Of a stretch of 64,000 nt of DNA, positions 54,914-64,000 are shown one piece after another. Source of the stretch: Loktanella fryxellensis. Lineage in GTDB: Bacteria; Pseudomonadota; Alphaproteobacteria; Rhodobacterales; Rhodobacteraceae. Each line of letters starts with the position of its first letter. Positions within the stretch are counted from its first letter, which is position 1. Under the pieces are notes generated by a model. That model saw only the letters and a program-made list of their open reading frames with translations, ran no database searches and was not told where the DNA came from. The stretch covers positions 1-64,000 of the forward strand of contig NZ_FOCI01000005.1 in the NCBI RefSeq assembly GCF_900110065.1, read 5' to 3'. The position numbers were made by a program, and so were the translations under genes.

Positions 54914-56339
54914 GGGTCGCTGCGGCGGCCGCCGCCATCGGCTCGATCCCGAACAGGTTGATGACACCAAAGACCATCATCGCCGCCGTCACCAGCAGGA
55001 AACCACTCAGGATCGGCTGCGTCGGCGCATCGAGCTTCTCGCCCTCTTCGCCGAAATACATGAAGAACACGATCCGCAGATAGTAGTAGGCCCCGATCAC
55101 CGAGGCGATCACACCGGCCACCGCCAGCCACGCCAGACCCGCATCGAAGGCCGCGCGCAGCACATAGAACTTGCCGAAGAAGCCGACCATCGGCGGCACA
55201 CCCGCAAGGCTGAACATCAGCACCAGCATCGCCAGCGCGCGGGTCGGCTGATCCTTGGCGTACATGCGCAGGGCGTTGATGTCGGTCACGGGACGGCCGT
55301 CACGTTCCATGCCAAGGATGAAGGCGAAGGTGCCGACGTTCATCGTGACGTAGATCGCCATGTAGATCAGCATGGCCTGCACGCCGAACGCCGTGCCCGC
55401 CGCCAGCCCCATCAGGGCATAGCCCATGTGGGCGATCGACGAATAGGCCATCAGACGCTTGATGTCGCGCTGACCGATCGCCGCGATGGAGCCGAGGAAC
55501 ATGGACGCCACCGACAGGAATGCCACGATCTGCTGCCATTCCGCCGTGATCCCGCCGAAGGCATCGAACAGCACCCGGGCGAACAGGGCCATCGCCGCGA
55601 TCTTGGGGGCGGTGGCGAAGAACGCGGTGACAGGGGTGGGCGAGCCTTCGTACACGTCGGGCGTCCACATGTGGAACGGGGCCGCACTCACCTTGAACGC
55701 AAGGCCCGCGATCACGAACACCAGACCGAACAGCAGACCCAGCGACGGCGCGTCCTGCACGCCGGCGATGATGCCCGAAAACAGCGTGGTCCCGGTAAAG
55801 CCGTAGACGAGCGACGCCCCATAGAGCAGCAGACCCGACGACAGCGCGCCGAGGACGAAATACTTCAGACCCGCCTCTGTCGACCGCGCCGAGTCGCGGC
55901 GCAGCGCGGCTACGACGTAGAGCGCCAGCGACTGCAGCTCGAGCCCCATGTAGAGGCTCATCAGATCGCCCGCGCTGACCATGACCATCATGCCGACGAC
56001 GCCCAAGGCGACCAGCACAGGGTATTCGAACCGCAGCAGGTTGCGGCGGGTCATGTAATTTTCGCTCATCAGCAGCACCGCCGCGGCCGAGACGAGGATC
56101 ATCACCTTGGCAAAGCGGGCAAAACCGTCAGAGATGAACATGCCGCCAAACGCCGTTGCGGTCGCAGGATCACCCGTGCCGATCCACGCCGCCAACAGCA
56201 GGAACACGCCCGCCGTCAGCCAGACCAGCAGCGGCGCGGCCCCGTCCTTGACCGTATAGACGGCCCCCAGCAGGGCCAGGATCGCATAAAGCGCCAGTGC
56301 CAGTTCCGGCAGGACGATCTGGATGTCGGCAGACAGCAT
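54903..56339 (-). CDS. nuoN: NADH-quinone oxidoreductase subunit N
   Basis: A 478-residue antiporter-like membrane subunit of complex I, about 14 helices. [18 protein letters not shown] carries the conserved helix-5 glutamate and [17 protein letters not shown] the helix-7/8 lysine region. It lies 13 bases after nuoM and its 3' end overlaps birA. Confidence 0.96.
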   Translation of the reverse strand: MLSADIQIVLPELALALYAILALLGAVYTVKDGAAPLLVWLTAGVFLLLAAWIGTGDPATATAFGGMFISDGFARFAKVMILVSAAAVLLMSENYMTRRNLLRFEYPVLVALGVVGMMVMVSAGDLMSLYMGLELQSLALYVVAALRRDSARSTEAGLKYFVLGALSSGLLLYGASLVYGFTGTTLFSGIIAGVQDAPSLGLLFGLVFVIAGLAFKVSAAPFHMWTPDVYEGSPTPVTAFFATAPKIAAMALFARVLFDAFGGITAEWQQIVAFLSVASMFLGSIAAIGQRDIKRLMAYSSIAHMGYALMGLAAGTAFGVQAMLIYMAIYVTMNVGTFAFILGMERDGRPVTDINALRMYAKDQPTRALAMLVLMFSLAGVPPMVGFFGKFYVLRAAFDAGLAWLAVAGVIASVIGAYYYLRIVFFMYFGEEGEKLDAPTQPILSGFLLVTAAMMVFGVINLFGIEPMAAAAAATLVN

Positions 56340-56352
56340 GAGGTGTGGTCCT

Positions 56353-57894
56353 TCAGTTCGCGGCAACGTCGGTGGCTGCGGCATAGGCCGCCGTCGCCGT
56401 GTCGTATTGACCGATCAGCGCCGAAACGGACGGGCCGATGATGTCGGTGACGAGGCTGGGATACACCCCCAGCAGCAGGGTCATGATGATGAGGGGGGCA
56501 AAGATCGCCCGCTCGCGTCCGTTCATGTCGGTGATCGATCGCAGGCTTTCCTTGATCAGGTCGCCCATGACCACCCGGCGATACAGCCACAGGCCATAGG
56601 CCGCCGACAGGATGACGCCCGTCGTCGCGATCGCCGCAACCCAGGTGTTGGTCTGGAACGCCGCCATCAGTGTCAGGAATTCGCCCACGAACCCGCTGGT
56701 GCCCGGCAGGCCCACGTTCGCCATGGTGAAGAACATGAACACCACCGCATAGGCGGGCATCCGGTTCACCAGACCGCCGTAGGCGTCGATGTCGCGCGTG
56801 TGCATCCGGTCATAGATCACGCCGACGCACAGGAACATCGCGCCAGAGATGAAGCCGTGCGAGATCATCTGAAAGATCGCGCCGTCGATGCCCTGCTGGT
56901 TCACGGTAAAGATGCCAAGCGTCACGAAGCCCATGTGCGCGACGGACGAATAGGCGATCAGCTTCTTCATGTCCTTCTGCACGAGCGCCACCAGCGACGT
57001 GTAGACGATGGCGATCGCCGACAGCCACAGGATCAGCGGTGCGATCACCTCGGACCCGACCGGGAACATCGGCAGGCTGAACCGCAGGAATCCGTAGCCC
57101 CCCATCTTGAGCAGGATCGCGGCCAGCACGACGGACCCGGCGGTGGGCGCCTGCACGTGCGCGTCGGGCAGCCAGGTGTGGACCGGCCACATCGGCATCT
57201 TGACGGCAAAGCTGGCGAAAAACGCGAGGAACATCAGCGTCTGCGCGCCGCCCACGATGGTGATGCCCAGCACGGTGAAGTCGGCGAACGGGAATTCCGT
57301 CGTCATCAGCGTCGGGATGTCGGTGGTCGCGGCATAGGAAAACATCGCCACCATCGCCACCAGCATCAGGACGGACCCGAGGAAGGTATAGAGGAAGAAC
57401 TTGAAGCTGGCATAGATGCGGTTCGCCCCGCCCCAGATCCCGATGATCAGGAACATCGGTATCAGGCCCGCCTCGAAGAAGAGGTAGAACAGGATCAGGT
57501 CCAGCGCCATGAACACGCCCAGCATCAGCGTTTCCAGCACGAGGAAAGCGATCATGTACTCCTTGACCCGCACGTCCACGGTCCAGCACGCGGCAATGAC
57601 CAGCGGCATCAGGAACGTGGTCAGCATGACGAACAGCACGGAAATGCCGTCCACGCCCAGCTTGTAGTTCAGGCCGAGCAGCCATTCCCGCTCTTCCACC
57701 ATCTGGAAGCCGGTATTTGCCGGATCGAACTGGAACAGGATGAACAGCGACACGATGAACGTGGCGACCGTGGTGGCCAGCGCCACCCATTTCGCGTTGC
57801 GCTGTGCGGCGGCGTCGGTGCCGCGCAGGAACACGGCCAGGATCGCGGCCCCGATCAGCGGGATGAAGGTGGTGAGCGACAGCAGGTTGCCCAT
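56353..57894 (-). CDS. nuoM: NADH-quinone oxidoreductase subunit M
   Basis: A 513-residue proton-pumping subunit. [20 protein letters not shown] holds the conserved glutamate and [22 protein letters not shown] the lysine/histidine helix region. Start codon and nuoL stop share a base (TGATG), so reinitiation is likely. Confidence 0.96.
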   Translation of the reverse strand: MGNLLSLTTFIPLIGAAILAVFLRGTDAAAQRNAKWVALATTVATFIVSLFILFQFDPANTGFQMVEEREWLLGLNYKLGVDGISVLFVMLTTFLMPLVIAACWTVDVRVKEYMIAFLVLETLMLGVFMALDLILFYLFFEAGLIPMFLIIGIWGGANRIYASFKFFLYTFLGSVLMLVAMVAMFSYAATTDIPTLMTTEFPFADFTVLGITIVGGAQTLMFLAFFASFAVKMPMWPVHTWLPDAHVQAPTAGSVVLAAILLKMGGYGFLRFSLPMFPVGSEVIAPLILWLSAIAIVYTSLVALVQKDMKKLIAYSSVAHMGFVTLGIFTVNQQGIDGAIFQMISHGFISGAMFLCVGVIYDRMHTRDIDAYGGLVNRMPAYAVVFMFFTMANVGLPGTSGFVGEFLTLMAAFQTNTWVAAIATTGVILSAAYGLWLYRRVVMGDLIKESLRSITDMNGRERAIFAPLIIMTLLLGVYPSLVTDIIGPSVSALIGQYDTATAAYAAATDVAAN

Positions 57895-60140
57895 CAGTTG
57901 GCCCCTCCGAAGAACGTGACCCACGACAGCAGCAGGGCGATGCCGGCGACCATGGCGAAGGCATAGGTGAACAGGTAGCCCGACTGCATCCGGCCAGCGG
58001 TGCGCGTCAGGAACGGCACGACGCCAAGGGCCATCCCGTTGATGCCCCCGTCGATGGTGCCTTCATCCCCGCGATGCCACAGGAAGCGACCCAGCGCCAC
58101 GGCGGGCCGCACGAACAGAAAGTTGTAGAGCTCGTCGAAATACCACTTGTTCAACAGAAACTGATACAGGTGCGACTGGTTCGCGGCGAGTTTCGCGGGC
58201 AGGTCTGGCCGACGGATGTACATCTGATAGGCGGTCAGGAATCCGATCAGCATGGCAACGAAGGGGCTGACCTTGACCCAGACCGGCGCGGCATGGGCGT
58301 CGTCCAGCACATGGTTGTCGGCGCCCATATAGATCGCGCCATCACCGGGGCGGCCACCGAAGGCAAAGTGGTGCTCGCCCTCGCCATGCGCCTCGGCCGT
58401 CTCGGATGCCACGGCGGTCTCGGCTGTGGGCACCTCGGCAGGTGCAGTCTCCTCTGCGGGCGCAGCCGCTGCGGCTGCTGCCTCTTCGGTGGGTGCGGCC
58501 TCTGGGGCGGCGGCCTCTTCGGCTGGTGCCGCGTCTCCTTCTGCGGGCGCAGCCTCACCCTCTGCCGGGCCGTCTTCCGCCGCCGCCATGACCACGACGC
58601 CAGCCTCTGCGGCATCAGGGATGGCAAAGAACTGCGCGACCTTCTCGTTCTCGCCGAACATGGATCCGTACCAGACCATGCCCGAGAACACGGCACCGAG
58701 GCTGAGGACGCCCAGCGGCACCAGCATCACAATCGGCGATTCATGTGCATGATCGTGGGTATGGTGATCGCCACGCGGCTTGCCGAAGAACGTCATGAAC
58801 ATCAGCCGCCAGCTGTAGAAGCTGGTGAACAGGGCCGCGATGACCAGCAGCCAGAAGCTGTAGGCGGTGCCACCGGCCCACGCGCTTTCGATCACGGCGT
58901 CCTTGGACAGGAAGCCGGCGAAGCCGAAGTGCGTCAGCGGGATGCCCACGCCGGTGATCGCCAGCGTGCCGATCAGCATGGCGTAGAAGGTGTAGGGCAG
59001 CTTTTTCCGCAGCCCGCCGTAGTTCCGCATGTCCTGTTCGTGGTGCATCCCGTGGATCACCGACCCCGCGCCAAGGAACAGCATCGCCTTGAAGAACGCG
59101 TGCGTCAGCAGGTGAAACATGGCGACGGAATAGACGCCGACGCCGGCGGCCACGAACATGTAGCCCAGCTGCGAACAGGTCGAATAGGCGATCACGCGCT
59201 TGATGTCGTTCTGCACCAGACCGACGGTCGCCGCAAAGAACGCGGTCGAGGCGCCGAGGAACACGATCATCTGCTTCGCCTCTGGGGCAAATTCATAAAG
59301 CGGCGACATCCGGCACACGAGGAACACGCCAGCCGTCACCATCGTCGCCGCGTGGATCAGCGCGGACACGGGCGTCGGCCCTTCCATCGCGTCGGGAAGC
59401 CACGTGTGCAGGAACAGCTGCGCCGACTTGCCCATCGCCCCGATGAACAGCAGCACGCCGATCAGGTTGGCGGCGTTCCAGTCGGTCCACAGGAAGCGGA
59501 CCTCCATCTGCGCGACCTCCGGCATCATCGCAAAGATGTCGACGAAGCGGACGGAATCTGTCAGCAGGAACAGCCCGAAGATCCCCAGCGCAAAGCCGAA
59601 GTCGCCGACCCGGTTCACGACGAACGCCTTGATCGCGGCGGCGTTGGCGCTGGGTTTGCGGTAATAGAAGCCGATCAGCAGGTAAGACGCGAGACCGACC
59701 CCTTCCCAGCCGAAGAACATCTGGATCAGGTTGTCCGCCGTCACCAGCATCAGCATCGTGAAGGTGAAGAACGACAGATAGGCAAAGAACCGGGCGCGGT
59801 ACGGCGTGCCGTCGGCGAAGTTGTCGTCATGCGCCATGTAGCCAAAGGAGTAGAGGTGCACGAGCGCCGAGACGGTCGTGATGACGATCAGCATGATCGC
59901 GGTCAGCCGGTCCATACGGATCGCCCAGTCGGCGGTCAGCGACCCGCTTTCGATCCAGCGCAGGACCGGGATCGACCGGGTTTCGCCGTCGAACCCCAGA
60001 AACACGACCCACGACAGGATGGCCGCAAGGAACAGCAGCGACGTAGCCACCCACTGCGCCGGCTTTTCGCCGATGATCCGCCAGGTGAACCCGCAGATCA
60101 GGGCACCGACCAGCGGTGCAAACAGGATGATGGTTTCCAT
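57894..60140 (-). CDS. nuoL: NADH-quinone oxidoreductase subunit L with an Ala/Pro/Glu-rich insert
   Basis: A 748-residue proton-pumping subunit with the long lateral helix at its C-terminal part. [20 protein letters not shown] and [20 protein letters not shown] are the conserved blocks. Residues about 513-590 are an insertion made almost only of Ala, Glu, Pro and Thr (for example [20 protein letters not shown]), lying between helix regions in a loop before [18 protein letters not shown]. The usual length in relatives is, from memory, about 700. The insert should be exposed and disordered. Confidence 0.95.
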   Translation of the reverse strand: METIILFAPLVGALICGFTWRIIGEKPAQWVATSLLFLAAILSWVVFLGFDGETRSIPVLRWIESGSLTADWAIRMDRLTAIMLIVITTVSALVHLYSFGYMAHDDNFADGTPYRARFFAYLSFFTFTMLMLVTADNLIQMFFGWEGVGLASYLLIGFYYRKPSANAAAIKAFVVNRVGDFGFALGIFGLFLLTDSVRFVDIFAMMPEVAQMEVRFLWTDWNAANLIGVLLFIGAMGKSAQLFLHTWLPDAMEGPTPVSALIHAATMVTAGVFLVCRMSPLYEFAPEAKQMIVFLGASTAFFAATVGLVQNDIKRVIAYSTCSQLGYMFVAAGVGVYSVAMFHLLTHAFFKAMLFLGAGSVIHGMHHEQDMRNYGGLRKKLPYTFYAMLIGTLAITGVGIPLTHFGFAGFLSKDAVIESAWAGGTAYSFWLLVIAALFTSFYSWRLMFMTFFGKPRGDHHTHDHAHESPIVMLVPLGVLSLGAVFSGMVWYGSMFGENEKVAQFFAIPDAAEAGVVVMAAAEDGPAEGEAAPAEGDAAPAEEAAAPEAAPTEEAAAAAAAPAEETAPAEVPTAETAVASETAEAHGEGEHHFAFGGRPGDGAIYMGADNHVLDDAHAAPVWVKVSPFVAMLIGFLTAYQMYIRRPDLPAKLAANQSHLYQFLLNKWYFDELYNFLFVRPAVALGRFLWHRGDEGTIDGGINGMALGVVPFLTRTAGRMQSGYLFTYAFAMVAGIALLLSWVTFFGGAN

Positions 60141-60144
60141 GGGT

Positions 60145-60450
60145 TCAGCCCTTCATCACGTTGACGTCTTCAACGTCGATGGTCCCGCGGGTGCGGAAGA
60201 AACAGACGAGGATGGCAAGGCCGATGGCGGCCTCGGCGGCGGCGACGGTCAGCACGAACAGGGTGAACACCTGCCCTACCAGATCGCCGAGGAAGCTGGA
60301 GAAGGCGACGAAGTTGATGTTCACCGCCAGCAGCATCAACTCGATGCTCATCAGCAGGATGATGACATTCTTGCGGTTGAGGAAGAGCCCGAAGATGCCG
60401 ATGACGAACAGCGCCGCCGCGACCACGAGATAATGTTCCAGTCCGATCAT
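60145..60450 (-). CDS. nuoK: NADH-quinone oxidoreductase subunit K
   Basis: A 101-residue subunit with three membrane helices. [28 protein letters not shown] and [17 protein letters not shown] carry the two conserved glutamates of the proton path. It precedes nuoL by four bases. Confidence 0.96.
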   Translation of the reverse strand: MIGLEHYLVVAAALFVIGIFGLFLNRKNVIILLMSIELMLLAVNINFVAFSSFLGDLVGQVFTLFVLTVAAAEAAIGLAILVCFFRTRGTIDVEDVNVMKG

Positions 60451-60519
60451 GGGTCTTGTTCCTCTGGGCGTGTCGCCCGCCGTCTAATGCCGTCGTGTAG
60501 GATCGTCGCGTGTCGGCGT

Positions 60520-60597
60520 TCAGCCGAAGAGCGTGTAGCCGCCGCCGAACACGAGGATCAGGATGACGATGATGGCGGCAATCATGGTGTTCGACAT
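60520..60597 (-). CDS. Candidate 25-residue membrane microprotein inside the nuo operon
   Basis: A 25-codon frame from ATG at 60597 to TGA at 60520, located between nuoJ and nuoK. The product is a short N-terminus MSNT followed by one hydrophobic helix (IAAIIVILILVFGGGYTLFG). AAAGGA stands eight bases before the ATG, a good ribosome site, and the intergenic space is otherwise unexplained. No family recognised. Complex I operons of Paracoccus and relatives are known to contain small unidentified reading frames. Confidence 0.55.
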   Translation of the reverse strand: MSNTMIAAIIVILILVFGGGYTLFG

Positions 60598-60626
60598 GGG
60601 GGTGGTCCTTTGCAGAGGGGCAGCCC

Positions 60627-61232
60627 TTACAGGCCCTGCCCCGGTTTCACGTCTTTCAGTTCCATCGCGAGTTTCGGGTCGCGGTGCATCTGCGCCAGCA
60701 CGTTCTGACGCTTGATGTCGACCCGGTGGCGCAGGGTCAGCACGATAGCCCCGATCATCGCGACCAGCAGGATCAAACCCGACAGCTGGAACAGGATGAT
60801 GTAGCGGTCATAGATCAGCAGCCCAAGGCCCGTGGTGTTGAACGTGTCGGGCACCGGGGCCGCAAGCCGCGTGTCGATGCCGTCGGAAAACGTCCATGCG
60901 CCGACGGCGATGGCCAGTTGCATCAGCACGACGACGCCGATCAGCAGCCCCAGCGGCAGGTATTTCGACATTTCGGCCTTCAGTTCGGCAAAGTCGATGT
61001 CCAGCATCATGACGACGAACAGGAACAGCACCGCGACCGCGCCCACATAGACGATGATCAGCAGCATGGCGACGAATTCCGCGCCCAGCGTCACGAACAG
61101 GCCCGCCGACGACAGGAATGCCAGGATGAGCCACAGCACCGAATGGACCGGGTTGCGCGCGAGGACCGTCATCAGCCCGCCCAGAATCGTGGCGATGGCA
61201 AAGACGTAGAATGTGAAAACGAATGGCGTCAT
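60627..61232 (-). CDS. nuoJ: NADH-quinone oxidoreductase subunit J
   Basis: A 201-residue subunit with five membrane helices. [23 protein letters not shown] is the conserved helix 3 with its pi-bulge region. A hydrophilic tail ([15 protein letters not shown]) follows. It begins 19 bases after the preceding CMD-family gene. Confidence 0.95.
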   Translation of the reverse strand: MTPFVFTFYVFAIATILGGLMTVLARNPVHSVLWLILAFLSSAGLFVTLGAEFVAMLLIIVYVGAVAVLFLFVVMMLDIDFAELKAEMSKYLPLGLLIGVVVLMQLAIAVGAWTFSDGIDTRLAAPVPDTFNTTGLGLLIYDRYIILFQLSGLILLVAMIGAIVLTLRHRVDIKRQNVLAQMHRDPKLAMELKDVKPGQGL

Positions 61233-61251
61233 GCGGATCGGTCCTTGTTCT

Positions 61252-61656
61252 TCACGTCTTGTCGGTCTTCGGCTTCATCACGTCGTTGGCGATGGTCATG
61301 GCCTGCGTCATCGACGGCACGCCGCCGAACATGGCGGCCATCGCGATCGTCGCGGCCACTTCCTTTTCGGTCGCACCCGCCTCGACCAGATGCCGCACGG
61401 TCAGGCGCAACTGCACTTCGGCTTGCGCCCCCATGATCGTCAGTCCCATCAGCGTCAGCAACAGGCGCGTCTTCGCGTCAAGTCCCTCGGGATTCAACCC
61501 CCTGCCGAAGAAGGTTTCCATCATCGCCGCCGGCATCGTCGGCCAGAACGCCTCGATCCCCTTTGGCGTGAAGGTCTCCATCGCCGGATTGAGCTGTTTC
61601 ACCCAGTCCTGCCCCATGGACATGATCGCATCGAAGGGAGTCTTCGGGCCGGTCAT
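61252..61656 (-). CDS. Carboxymuconolactone decarboxylase family protein inside the nuo operon
   Basis: A 134-residue all-helical protein of the CMD/AhpD superfamily: [21 protein letters not shown] and [29 protein letters not shown]. It has no cysteine, so AhpD-like peroxidase chemistry is excluded; the family fold alone does not give a reaction. The ATG overlaps the nuoI stop by ATGA, so it is made together with complex I. As I recall, the same placement occurs in other Rhodobacteraceae. Confidence 0.85.
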   Translation of the reverse strand: MTGPKTPFDAIMSMGQDWVKQLNPAMETFTPKGIEAFWPTMPAAMMETFFGRGLNPEGLDAKTRLLLTLMGLTIMGAQAEVQLRLTVRHLVEAGATEKEVAATIAMAAMFGGVPSMTQAMTIANDVMKPKTDKT

Positions 61657-62141
61657 CGGTAGGGCGCATCCATGGCGAGATTGCGCGCGATCTCGGCTTC
61701 CCATCGGTCACCGTTCGCAAGCAGCTTGTCCTTGTCGTAATAGAGTTCCTCGCGCGTTTCCGTGCTGAACTCGAAATTCGGACCCTCGACGATGGCGTCG
61801 ACGGGGCACGCCTCCTGACAAAAGCCGCAGTAGATGCATTTCGTCATATCGATGTCGTAACGCGTCGTGCGGCGCGACCCGTCGTCGGTGCGGGGTGCCG
61901 CATCGATTGTGATCGCCTGCGCGGGGCACACGGCCTCGCACAGTTTGCAGGCGATGCAGCGTTCCTCGCCGTTGGGATAGCGGCGCAGGGCGTGCTCACC
62001 CCGGAACCGCGGGGACAGCGGGCCCTTTTCATGCGGATAGTTCACGGTCGCCTTGGGCGCGAAGAAATACTTCATGCCCAGCCCGAACCCTTTCCAGAAG
62101 TCGGACAGCAGGAAATACTTTGCGGTGCGTGTGTAGTCCAT
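61653..62141 (-). CDS. nuoI: NADH-quinone oxidoreductase subunit I
   Basis: A 162-residue peripheral subunit with two 4Fe-4S clusters: [12 protein letters not shown] and [12 protein letters not shown]. It carries electrons toward cluster N2. GGGGAG stands seven bases before the ATG at 62141. It follows nuoH by two bases. Confidence 0.97.
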   Translation of the reverse strand: MDYTRTAKYFLLSDFWKGFGLGMKYFFAPKATVNYPHEKGPLSPRFRGEHALRRYPNGEERCIACKLCEAVCPAQAITIDAAPRTDDGSRRTTRYDIDMTKCIYCGFCQEACPVDAIVEGPNFEFSTETREELYYDKDKLLANGDRWEAEIARNLAMDAPYR

Positions 62142-62143
62142 TT

Positions 62144-63181
62144 TCAGACTCCCCAAGTATAGCGGGCCCAGAAGCCGCCCATCACTTCGAATTTCGCAAG
62201 GAATGCGATCAGCACGACCCAGCCCAGCGACAGCGGCAGGAACACTTTCCAGCCGATCCGCATCAGCTGGTCATAGCGGTAGCGGGGCGTGATCGCCTTC
62301 ACCATCGCGAACATGAAGAAGCAGAGCAGCATCTTCAGCACCATCCACAGGATGCCGTCGGGCAGTCCGGGGATCGGCGACAGCCAGCCGCCGAGGAACA
62401 GGAGCGATACCAGCGCGCACATCAGCACGACGGCCATCAGCTCGCCGATCATGAACAACAGGAACGGGGTGGAGGAGTATTCCACCTGATACCCCGCGAC
62501 CAGTTCCGACTCCGCCTCTGGCAGATCGAACGGCGGGCGGTTGGTTTCGGCCAGTGCCGAGATGAAGAACAGGAACAGCATCGGGAAATGCGCGACCCAG
62601 TACCACGACAGCGCCCCGGCACCGCGCTGCGCCTCGACAATGTCGCCGAAGTTCATCGAGCCCGTAGAGATGATGATGCCGATGATGATGAGGCCCAATG
62701 ACACCTCGTAGGAGATCATCTGTGCCGCCGACCGCAAGGACCCGAGGAACGGGTATTTGGAGTTCGATGCCCAGCCACCCATGATGATGCCGTACACCTC
62801 CAGCGACGAGACCGCGAAGACGAACAGGATCGCCACGTTGATGTCCGACAGCACCCAGCCTTCGTTGAACGGAATCACCGACCACGCGATCACCGGCAGC
62901 ACGAAGGCCAGCAGCGGTGCGATGAAGAACACCGCCTTGTCGGCCCCGGCGGGCACGATGATTTCCTTGACGATGTATTTCAGGAAGTCCGCAAAGGACT
63001 GCAGCACGCCCCAGGGGCCCACCACGTTGGGGCCACGGCGCATCTGCACGGCGGCCCAGACCTTGCGGTCCGCATACATCAGCATGGCCAGTCCCAGCAG
63101 CAGCGGGATCAGCACCAGCAGACATTGCCCCAGGATCAGCAGGACGATCCCCGTGTTCGTGGTGGTGAAGAAGTCGATCAT
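62144..63181 (-). CDS. nuoH: NADH-quinone oxidoreductase subunit H
   Basis: A 345-residue membrane subunit at the quinone site with eight helices. [17 protein letters not shown] is the conserved quinone-channel loop and [23 protein letters not shown] the acidic loop. It is preceded by an 18-base gap after the lipoprotein gene. Confidence 0.97.
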   Translation of the reverse strand: MIDFFTTTNTGIVLLILGQCLLVLIPLLLGLAMLMYADRKVWAAVQMRRGPNVVGPWGVLQSFADFLKYIVKEIIVPAGADKAVFFIAPLLAFVLPVIAWSVIPFNEGWVLSDINVAILFVFAVSSLEVYGIIMGGWASNSKYPFLGSLRSAAQMISYEVSLGLIIIGIIISTGSMNFGDIVEAQRGAGALSWYWVAHFPMLFLFFISALAETNRPPFDLPEAESELVAGYQVEYSSTPFLLFMIGELMAVVLMCALVSLLFLGGWLSPIPGLPDGILWMVLKMLLCFFMFAMVKAITPRYRYDQLMRIGWKVFLPLSLGWVVLIAFLAKFEVMGGFWARYTWGV

Positions 63182-63199
63182 GGTATGCTTCCCGTGCCT

Positions 63200-63586
63200 T
63201 CAGACCGTCGGTATGCCCGATGTGCCGCAATCGGCCACCGTCACGACCGCGTCGATGGTGGCCAACCCGCGCGGCAGGTCCGGCGAGATGGTGTAAACAG
63301 CATCCGCCGCCCAAGTGCCAGCCTGATTGCTGACGTTCGTGCGCACCAGACGCGCAAAAGAATAGCCCCTGATCAAGGCATACTGGGCTGCCGCGCATTC
63401 GGCGTATTTTTCGACCGCCTCCGGCGTGTCGGACCCGCGCAGACGCACCATGAAATTCACCAGATCGCCGTCGAGCAATGCGGTCTTCACGCCAAGGTAT
63501 TCGGGCGTCACAGGCCCGTCGTCCTGTGCGGCGGTGCAGCCCGCCAGAACCAGCAGGCTGCACAGACTGGCACGCAAAACGCTCAC
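63200..63586 (-). CDS. Predicted lipoprotein between nuoG and nuoH
   Basis: A 128-residue protein with a lipoprotein signal and lipobox LAGC (Cys17). The rest is mixed, with [19 protein letters not shown] and two more cysteines (CAAAQ, DCGTSG) that could form a disulfide; no family recognised. It overlaps the nuoG stop by ATGA. Co-expression with complex I suggests a linked envelope role, unproven. Confidence 0.75.
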   Translation of the reverse strand: MSVLRASLCSLLVLAGCTAAQDDGPVTPEYLGVKTALLDGDLVNFMVRLRGSDTPEAVEKYAECAAAQYALIRGYSFARLVRTNVSNQAGTWAADAVYTISPDLPRGLATIDAVVTVADCGTSGIPTV

Positions 63587-64000
63587 TCTGCCGCGATCTT
63601 GTCCGTGACGCGCACCGCGGCGTTGGCGGACAATTCCGCCATCAGGGTGGACGCGCGTGCGATCGGGTTGGTCAGGTAATAGGACGCGACCGCCTGCCCG
63701 AAATCGCCGGACCCCAGCGGGCCGGCATCGGCGGCAATGGCAGCGGCTTCGTTCACCGGCACGACGTCGATCTGGCCCAGATGCGGATGGTCTGCGACCA
63801 GCGCGCGCCGCAGCGCCGCCAGGGAATCGAACGGCAGCGTGGCGTCCAGTTCAGCCGACAGCGCCCGCAGGATCGCCCAGTTCTCTTTCGCCTGACCCGG
63901 GGGGAAGCTGGCGCGCAGGGCCAGTTGCGGGCGGCCTTCGGTGTTCACAAACAGGCCGCCTTCCTCGGTATAGGCTGCAGACGGCAGGATCACGTCGGCG
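63583..64000 (-). CDS. nuoG: NADH-quinone oxidoreductase subunit G, C-terminal part (runs off the window)
   Basis: About 138 residues at the C-terminus are visible, opening with [18 protein letters not shown], the conserved segment of the molybdopterin-oxidoreductase-like domain, and followed by [12 protein letters not shown] and the family tail. The FeS-binding N-terminus is outside the window. Position upstream of nuoH and the coupled lipoprotein supports the call. Confidence 0.9.
   Translation of the reverse strand, partial: ADVILPSAAYTEEGGLFVNTEGRPQLALRASFPPGQAKENWAILRALSAELDATLPFDSLAALRRALVADHPHLGQIDVVPVNEAAAIAADAGPLGSGDFGQAVASYYLTNPIARASTLMAELSANAAVRVTDKIAAE

Overview
The window reads as a chromosomal segment of a GC-rich alphaproteobacterium, most likely a member of the Rhodobacteraceae (Roseobacter group). 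The evidence is the gene order (yajC-secD-secF-Mth938-ccmABCDG, yfgM-bamB-der, nuoG-to-nuoN followed by birA-coaX-rnj, and zwf-pgl-pgi) together with the protein families present: IalB, DUF882, DUF1289, Hint and host-attachment proteins. Genus and species cannot be fixed from the sequence alone. No phage, plasmid functions, CRISPR array or rRNA genes are seen; one tRNA gene is present. Gene calls rest on reading the translations and on family knowledge, not on database searches.

Layout. Positions 1-338 hold one end of an IS5-family insertion sequence that has cut off the 3' end of a DUF853/HerA-like ATPase gene (286-1782). From about 1850 to 2083 lie two orphan plus-strand terminators behind structured sequence, which are candidate small RNAs. 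Next come an IalB-family protein and a four-gene minus-strand operon (L,D-transpeptidase, LpxD-like acyltransferase, acyl carrier protein, ketosynthase). This operon diverges from a Tat-exported DUF882 peptidase. After tRNA-Gly(CCC), RidA and a thioesterase comes the zwf-pgl-pgi operon, with a perfect 12-bp operator palindrome in front of zwf. Positions 13255-16072 hold an HNH protein and an overlapping esterase/AlkA-like glycosylase/cobK trio. Positions 16206-22207 hold the cytochrome c maturation genes ccmABCDG behind secDF-yajC. Then follow serS, a TspO-like protein, der-bamB-yfgM, a Bcr-type exporter, an Atm1-type ABC exporter, a LysM protein, rarD, a threonine dehydratase and sodB. On the plus strand are ccmI-ruvX-DUF1289.

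Positions 39.8-45.4 kb form the most accessory-looking part: an orphan ABC ATPase, an SDR lacking its catalytic Tyr/Lys, a Hint-domain protein and three tandem lipoproteins. Positions 45.6-51.5 kb carry prfC, a lipoprotein, a small conserved protein whose gene carries an in-frame 219-bp insertion, OsmC, a DEAD-box helicase and an unknown secreted protein. From 51.7 kb to the right edge runs one long minus-strand run: nuoG(partial)-lipoprotein-nuoH-nuoI-CMD protein-nuoJ-25-codon membrane ORF-nuoK-nuoL-nuoM-nuoN-birA-coaX-rnj.

Functional themes. Respiration (complex I, haem handling for c-type cytochromes), envelope biogenesis (Sec, BamB, YfgM, L,D-transpeptidase, LysM, LpxD-like) and central carbon entry (G6P dehydrogenase branch) dominate. 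Many neighbours overlap by ATGA, GTGA or TTGA, so translational coupling is common. Several unrelated envelope proteins carry long Ala/Pro/Glu/Asp-rich tracts, which looks like a habit of this genome. The least explained items are the ldt-lpxD-ACP-KS operon, the candidate small RNAs near 2 kb, the in-frame insertion near 48.2 kb, the 25-residue ORF inside the nuo operon and the lipoprotein trio.
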